Part shown: piece by piece, positions 58,911 through 64,000 of the stretch
Numbering within the stretch: position 1 is the first letter of the stretch
Layout: every line of letters starts with the position of its first letter
NCBI RefSeq assembly: GCF_963678635.1
Contig: NC_087070.1
Span: 53,670,617-53,734,616, forward strand
DNA from: Symsagittifera roscoffensis
Lineage: Eukaryota > Xenacoelomorpha > Acoela > Convolutidae
Length of the DNA stretch: 64,000 nucleotides
Reading direction: 5' to 3'
The notes under the pieces: model-generated
Databases searched by the model: none
What the model saw: only the letters and a program-made list of their open reading frames with translations
Told to the model about the DNA's origin: nothing
Made by a program: the position numbers and the translations under genes

Positions 58911-59264
58911 TTTGTTTTACTTGAGTATGATTAGTTTTTGGTTTTTTAAGGCCATTTTGAGAATTAAAAACAAAGAATTCGGAAGACCTCCGCATAAAAA
59001 ACTGAAAAAAAAAACACTGGAATTTTTTTGTTGATTTGTTTTTCTTGTCATTTCTTTCGAAACAGTTGCCCAGTTTGCCTCTTTAACCATGAATGCCGAA
59101 TGTGCCCAAGTTTCAGTTTTTTGTTCATTCCTTTTATCACACCATGCAGCCAAGATGATACTAATTGGAAAGGAAAGTTTCTTAAGACTATGGTCGGAAC
59201 ATTCTGTGCTACTTGCATAGTAACTGGCTAACCCTTTTTTGCTTTTACCAATCTAAAAATAAGG

Positions 59265-59484
59265 AGCATTCAGACTCAGAAAAAGGCGAGTGAAAGTTTT
59301 TGCGATTTTTCACGAACAAGCTGCACAAACCAAACAGGGACAAAAAAAGTTAAATAAGGAGCTGAAAGATGTCAAAAAAATGAGACCAGTTACGAAAAAA
59401 GAGACGTTAAACTTTGTACTAGGAGGTGCGGGAGGTGCGTTTTTGCTTAGAAAAACTGCTCGTTGGGTTAGAGAAAAAAACTAA
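59265..59484 (+). CDS. Possible last exon of an unknown basic protein
   Basis: A pyrimidine-rich acceptor (CCCTTTTTTGCTTTTACC...AATAAG, 59231-59263) is followed by about 72 open codons: a very basic part with KKLNKELKDVKKMRPVTKKE, then a Gly/Ala-rich hydrophobic FVLGGAGGAFLL and RWVREKN. AATAAA follows at 59559. A short hydrophobic segment after a basic helix could be a membrane anchor. No family is recognised, and the upstream exon was not found. Confidence 0.3.
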
Positions 59485-59681
59485 AATTAAAATTTTAGAA
59501 ACAGAGGTGAAGCGGAGCTTCTTAACACTTGCGATGTAAGTCACACATTGTGGTACAAAATAAAGAATGAAAAATTTAATTTTGAAAAATTATGTTGGAA
59601 AAAAAATAACTTGACGAAAGTTGAAAAACTACCGCAACATAAAATTCTATTTGTATGGGATGAAATTCATTAACAGCCCTT

Positions 59682-59932
59682 TAGGCCTCGGAGCGGTTAA
59701 CCGGTTAATTTATTTTAACCGGATAATTTTTCATTAACCGATTAACCGATGGAAATGCACACCAAACCGATACTGTATAAAATTCAATCAATTTTGCCAA
59801 AAAAGTTTTCTTCAGAATACTGTATAAAAATCAATCATTTTAGCCAAAACGTTTTCTTCAGAATTAGCCGGCTAACCGGGTAATTTGAGATCGGTTAACC
59901 GGTTAAGAAAAAGTTATCCGCTCCGAGGCCTA
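59682..59932. mobile_element. MITE with TAGGCCTCGGAGCGG ends
   Basis: TAGGCCTCGGAGCGGTTAAC at the left and the complement CCGCTCCGAGGCCTA at the right. GGTTAACCGGTTAA palindromes lie inside both ends. The centre (59769-59864) holds two direct copies of about 50 bp with ATACTGTATAAAAWTCAATC. There is no coding. Confidence 0.75.
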
Positions 59933-61030
59933 CAGATCTTAAAAAGTAGAAAGCATTTACTGAGCGGCAACAAACTTTGGGTCGATACCTGTGAGCCGAA
60001 AACCAAACGACCCACCCAATTGAAACGCACAATCCCAAACGGAGATATTTTAGCCTCGAAATTACGCAAATTAAGTTGACCAAGTCGATATACCACAAAC
60101 TGAAACTGTTTGGATATTAAAAAAAAACAAAAAAACTCAAAAATCAGACATGGTAAAATTATATATTTGAGAAATTCCGTTAAAGTAAAAACGTTTCAAA
60201 TTCGAACAAAAGCCATGCTGTAAAAAATCAACCAATAAATCCCTACCACAAAAAAATTGCGCTTAAAAAAAACGAAAAATGAACGGACAAAAACCACGAC
60301 CCCGAAAAAATTTACGATTTTTTTGAAAAGATAATTACAACCTGAAACGGGCTTGAACTAATTTCAACTTATTATGAAGCATTCGTCTTTCTACTGTGCT
60401 GGCTGTTCTAGAGTCTATTTCAACTAATAATTAATACCGGGCGCTGTGAAACCGGGCTGTGAAAATGACCTCGTATTAACATAAAAGCGTTTGATTGTGA
60501 TTGCAAAAAACCATGCACTATTTCGTGTTTAAATTTTGAGGAATGTTCTTCGCCTCAAGTTTTTGTCTGAGATTTATGCAATTCGAGAAAGTTTCTTTAT
60601 ATCATCACTGTACAAACTATAGCTACAGAAATAACGTTTTTATTAACGGTGAAGTTGAGAATTACTCCAGAGCTCCGTACATTAGGATCTGCATTCGCGA
60701 ATCGGCAGAATGATCAAAATTTCTAAGTTAGTAAAAACTGATCTTAGGAATTTTTTAAATGGAATCTGCCTTTTTCGCATCTTCCTAATTCATTTATATC
60801 CGTTCAAATGCGTTTTCTATCTCTTTCAGCTTCTATCTCTAACTTTGGCTTTCTTACATCATCATATGATTTCCGACCAATGCCAAATTGAAAGGAAAAT
60901 GGAAAATCAATAGATTCTCTTTAAAAAAACATAATCAATCAAAGATTGAAAAAGATAAATGAACGCAAGTAAACAAAAAACACACTGACTTTGCTGAAAA
61001 AATAGCAACTTTCGATTTTCAAAGAAAATA
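59933..61030. other. Non-coding stretch
   Basis: Several frames of 60-67 codons overlap at 59890-60100 on both strands, which is typical of chance. No domain, repeat or splice pattern is supported. Confidence 0.35.
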
Positions 61031-61466
61031 GATGCCCTTCAAGCTCCTTGAATTTCTAGAACGATTTATGACCGGCGCTTCTTTGATAACATTAACCCAA
61101 TTAGAGAAAACTGGATCAACAGGTAACGTTTTCATTCAGCTAGAAATAAAAAAATTAAATTCCACTTACGAAACTAGAAATCGTTCGCGAATTTTCAAGA
61201 CATTTGCACGTTCGTATTTGTAGAGTGCTATTTACGTCACTTTCAGCAGATGAATTTCAATTTAACTAAAAAAATGCATTATACCTAAGTGCATCAATAT
61301 TTTAAGACTTTTCCTGAAAAAAATCAGTAAGACCTATTTAACAGACTTCACTACATTCATTACTCTTAATCAGAGAAAGCAAATAATTTCTATCAAAACA
61401 TTTAATTTCACATCAAGTACAAATTTTTTAACAACTATCTAAGTTTCAGTCGAGCCAACTACTGTT

Positions 61467-61661
61467 TTAATAGCCTTCATTCGAGTATTCAATAGTGTAA
61501 TCTGGGAATTTATTTTTCAAGATAGATACAGTTTTTGAGTGGTCAGCTTGTCCGAACCCCTGTGAGTAGCCAAAGACGAAGAGAGTCTTTTCATAGTTGT
61601 TTCGCTCTATCCTTCCTCCGCCGGGACAAGAGAGTGAAATCTCAGACGAGTTCACACTTTG
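61467..61661 (-). CDS. Possible last exon of an unknown gene
   Basis: On the minus strand a long T-rich tract ends TTTATTTGTAG, a strong acceptor, followed by about 64 open codons to a TAA. The peptide has [20 protein letters not shown] and [18 protein letters not shown], a balanced, protein-like composition. It lies 450 bp downstream of the bHLH gene on the same strand. No family is recognised. It could belong to a gene whose other exons lie further 5', or to a 3' exon of the bHLH transcription unit. Confidence 0.3.
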   Translation of the reverse strand, partial: QSVNSSEISLSCPGGGRIERNNYEKTLFVFGYSQGFGQADHSKTVSILKNKFPDYTIEYSNEGY

Positions 61662-62110
61662 TTCAGTCTACAAATAAAAAAGATCAAAGAGTAAAATAAA
61701 AAAAAAGCATAAAAGGTTAACTTTTTGTAATTATCAATTAGATCAGATATTTAGTGGGAAGCAGAGAGTACTACAAGATGGATTAATAATTTAAAAAATC
61801 CATAATGTGGCAAAATTCTTTGTCTTTCATTGCATTTTTTGTTGAACTTTCTCTCGCAAACTAAAGTTAATTTTGAGTGACACAAACAAACTTGACACAA
61901 AGTCGTAGTAGATTAAATACTGAAGATTAGAAGTCGTTTCTTAGTTAAATGAGCGCAAGTTATACGATTACCGCTTGTCCATAGCGGCCTTAATCCGTAA
62001 CTCGAAAAGATTTTTTAAAAATCATAAAATTAAATTTGAGATCCTCATCCGAATTACAAATGTATCGATTCAATATTAAGTCTTGAGCTTATTTGAGTTA
62101 AAAAATCAGT

Positions 62111-62578
62111 TTAATTCTTCTTCTCGCGACCAATTTTGTCTTCTTTGTTGTCTCTTCCGATCAAGACTGGCAACTGTCTAAATAACTGAAGGGAAGCGTT
62201 GTCTCCATGGCTTTCTGGACCAGTGCCAAAAGATGTTGGCAGACGGGTTTGGCTTTGATTTTGGGCCTTTAATTCACCTTTTAACTCAGCAATAATCTGT
62301 GACTGCATCAGAATATAATTTTTAGCCAGAAGTAAGGTGGCAATTTTAGACAACTTTCTGACTGATGGACTATGTGCGTACGGTATTACGCTCCGCAACT
62401 GGTCCAACGCATCATTCAAATCGTGCATTCGTTTTCTTTCACGTGCGTTCACGTTCAGTCGGTGTAGTTTAACTTGGTCAGGTTTCTTATGGGACTCTTG
62501 GTGTTTTTCACCGTCGTCGCTATAAATTGAATTCTGTCCGTTGTTTTGAAGGTGAATTGATAATAAATTTTGATCCAT
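62111..62578 (-). CDS. bHLH transcription factor, bHLHe22/e23 (Beta3) type
   Basis: A single-exon frame of 155 residues. The bHLH domain spans about residues 40-95. The basic region [20 protein letters not shown] (45-63) carries the E-box-reading E-R-K-R pattern. Helix 2 includes [20 protein letters not shown] (72-91). The loop reads VIPYAHSP. Together [22 protein letters not shown] fits the Beta3 (bHLHe22/e23) group better than Olig, which has NLAMDGLREVMPYAHGP. In known animals these proteins dimerise with E-proteins and act, mostly as repressors, in neural cell types. Lack of introns is usual in this group. The N-terminal 39 residues and the Gln/Asn-rich C-terminus are short compared with vertebrate members. 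The ATG at 62578 is the first of the open frame. A TTTATAAAT at 63036-63028 on this strand could be a promoter TATA box. Confidence 0.9.
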   Translation of the reverse strand: MDQNLLSIHLQNNGQNSIYSDDGEKHQESHKKPDQVKLHRLNVNARERKRMHDLNDALDQLRSVIPYAHSPSVRKLSKIATLLLAKNYILMQSQIIAELKGELKAQNQSQTRLPTSFGTGPESHGDNASLQLFRQLPVLIGRDNKEDKIGREKKN

Positions 62579-62579
62579 G

Positions 62580-64000
62580 AAAATATAATTTTGCTAACTG
62601 CAACAATGTTATTTAATTCGGCCGAAAAAATATCAATTGGTTCGATATCTGAAGGAAACCGATGATAACTTTCAAAGAAAAATAGAAAATTTACGGAATA
62701 CTTGTCGACCAAAGATTAACTTTTAAAACTATTTGTAAGCGAAGTTGAAATATTTACCATATTACGGATATTTGACTTATTGTTTTGACTGATGATGAAA
62801 TTAACTGACAATCTGACGGGGTGAAAATTAATTGACGAGTTCGGTTGAAAAATCATTAAATGGCTCAACTAAATTTTGCCTCTCCTGATGTCACATTTAA
62901 TGGATGGTCTCCAAAATAACGCCAACAATTTTACAGCCTAATCTATATTTTCCTGTATAACCGACTAATTGTTCTTGTCACAATATTGTCAACAGGTTAA
63001 TTGAATTATTTTCCTATCCCGTCAAAATTTATAAACAGGTTACTCAATCCATCATTCCACAAAAAATCATCGCATTTTTATGTTACCTTACTAATTTACT
63101 GTAAATTGTTATAAAATGTTAAAATATGCTATACGATTTAGAGCGATAACATCGCAATCACCTAATGTTTTAGCTAGCAAAATGATGCTTTTGGCGTTTG
63201 CGTTTTCACTCGTTGAAAAAGAGATAACAATTTCAAGAACAATTTTCCAAAAAAAATGCAGAGAAAAGGAACTGCTGAAACCTACTGAAAACAAGATGCA
63301 GATATCTCAATGTCTTTCCACATTAATTCTTCTTCGTCAAAAACTTTCAAATTTGTTGTGGTTAAATCAAGTTGGGTTATCAATAAAAACGCTCACTGGG
63401 ATTTAAAGCTGTTGAAACGGCCATCGGACTGTGGCCAGTGGAAAAGAGCATATCAAGAATATTACGATGGACATTCTTTAAAAATTTAAACCAATTAGAG
63501 AAAACTAGAACAATAAAAAACTTTTTTATTCCGCTGGTAACTCTGGAAGTAAAAAATCAAAAACTCCAAAAAAAACTTCGCTTAAAATTTTGCAACCAAA
63601 CAAACTGAATGTCCATCGAAACAATTCCGCGTATCAAAAGGCACTTTGGATTGCTTGCTATAAATAAAAGAGCAATATGAAAAAAAAATTAACAGATGAA
63701 GTTTCAAAAAACTAGAATTCAGAAATTTCAAACAATTATCACAAAATTTAATTTAACTTTGACAGCTTATGAAATCAACCTTGTAAACAAGCAACAGTAA
63801 AACCTTGATTCACAACAAAAATGATAACTTTAAAAAAAGACGCCCGTTAATGAAAAACATACGAAAAATCATATTTGTCACAAACAACGGCAATCTTGAA
63901 CCTCGTGCAACAAATAACTATATAAAACTCGTTCTAGAGGTTTTTCTTTTCAAACTGAAAATTTTGGAGTACAAAAATAAAAAAAATCCATGAAATATAG
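62580..64000. other. Upstream region of the bHLH gene
   Basis: This is presumed promoter and intergenic DNA. A 96-codon plus-strand frame (63116-63406) has no recognisable domain. TTAGAGAAAACTRGA at 63495 also occurs at 61100, which suggests a dispersed repeat. No other signal was seen. Confidence 0.35.

Noticed and set aside
58917-59231. Overlapping plus and minus frames, including a Cys-rich one (SCPVCLFNHECRMCPS)
   Set aside because: Three frames compete over the same bases with no decisive splice sites. The Cys pattern alone is not enough.
63116-63406. 96-codon frame upstream of the bHLH gene
   Set aside because: No recognisable motif, AT-rich codon use like background, and a position in a presumed promoter. 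Possible but unsupported.

Overview
This is an AT-rich metazoan window of about two-thirds A+T with long homopolymer runs, spliced genes and a very high load of decayed mobile elements. The clearest conserved gene is a bHLH transcription factor of the bHLHe22/bHLHe23 (Beta3) type at 62578-62111, which places the organism among animals. The exact clade cannot be read from the window. An appendicularian tunicate or another fast-evolving marine invertebrate is possible, but that is inference only.

Genes. Two paralogous genes, 4836-6465 and 13547-21188 (+), encode unrecognised secreted proteins of about 284 and 288 residues. They share the same three-exon structure, intron phases and exon 2 and exon 3 lengths (460 and 195 nt). 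In the second copy, exon 2 is split by a 237-bp inverted-repeat element flanked by a 9-bp duplication. Removing 246 bp restores the exact exon length, so it is either a pseudogenising insertion or a new, introner-like intron. An isolated first exon of a probable G-protein gamma subunit lies at 43932-44035. Fragments of an unknown gene with C-rich codon ends lie at 50070-50930 and 52600-54000, on both sides of an N gap. A few other possible exons (46739-46981, 59265-59484, 61661-61467) are weak.

Retroelements. The 64 kb hold remnants of four classes. There is a BEL/Pao tail (about 15950-19350, in intron 1 of the second secreted-protein gene). There is a Ty1/copia element on the minus strand (22822-26356), with both LTRs, a primer-binding site, and gag, integrase, RT and RNase H remnants. 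There is a structurally complete Ty3/gypsy element (31062-36405) with 187-bp LTRs and a 5-bp target duplication. It contains an internal inversion and a 370-bp palindrome. Finally, there is a non-LTR (LINE) remnant on the minus strand (49335-47480). All are broken by stops and frameshifts.

Non-autonomous elements fill most of the rest. They include a family of about ten copies bounded by two different hairpins (Helentron-like or MITE). There are Tc1-like palindromes flanked by TA, elements starting CAGGGGCGGAT (hAT-like), a pair of elements with GGGTGCCGGACATCAAGCCG ends, tRNA-derived SINE-like units, and several long fold-backs and tandem duplications. I saw no rRNA, no intact tRNA and no CRISPR array. 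The layout is a few small genes in a sea of nested repeats.
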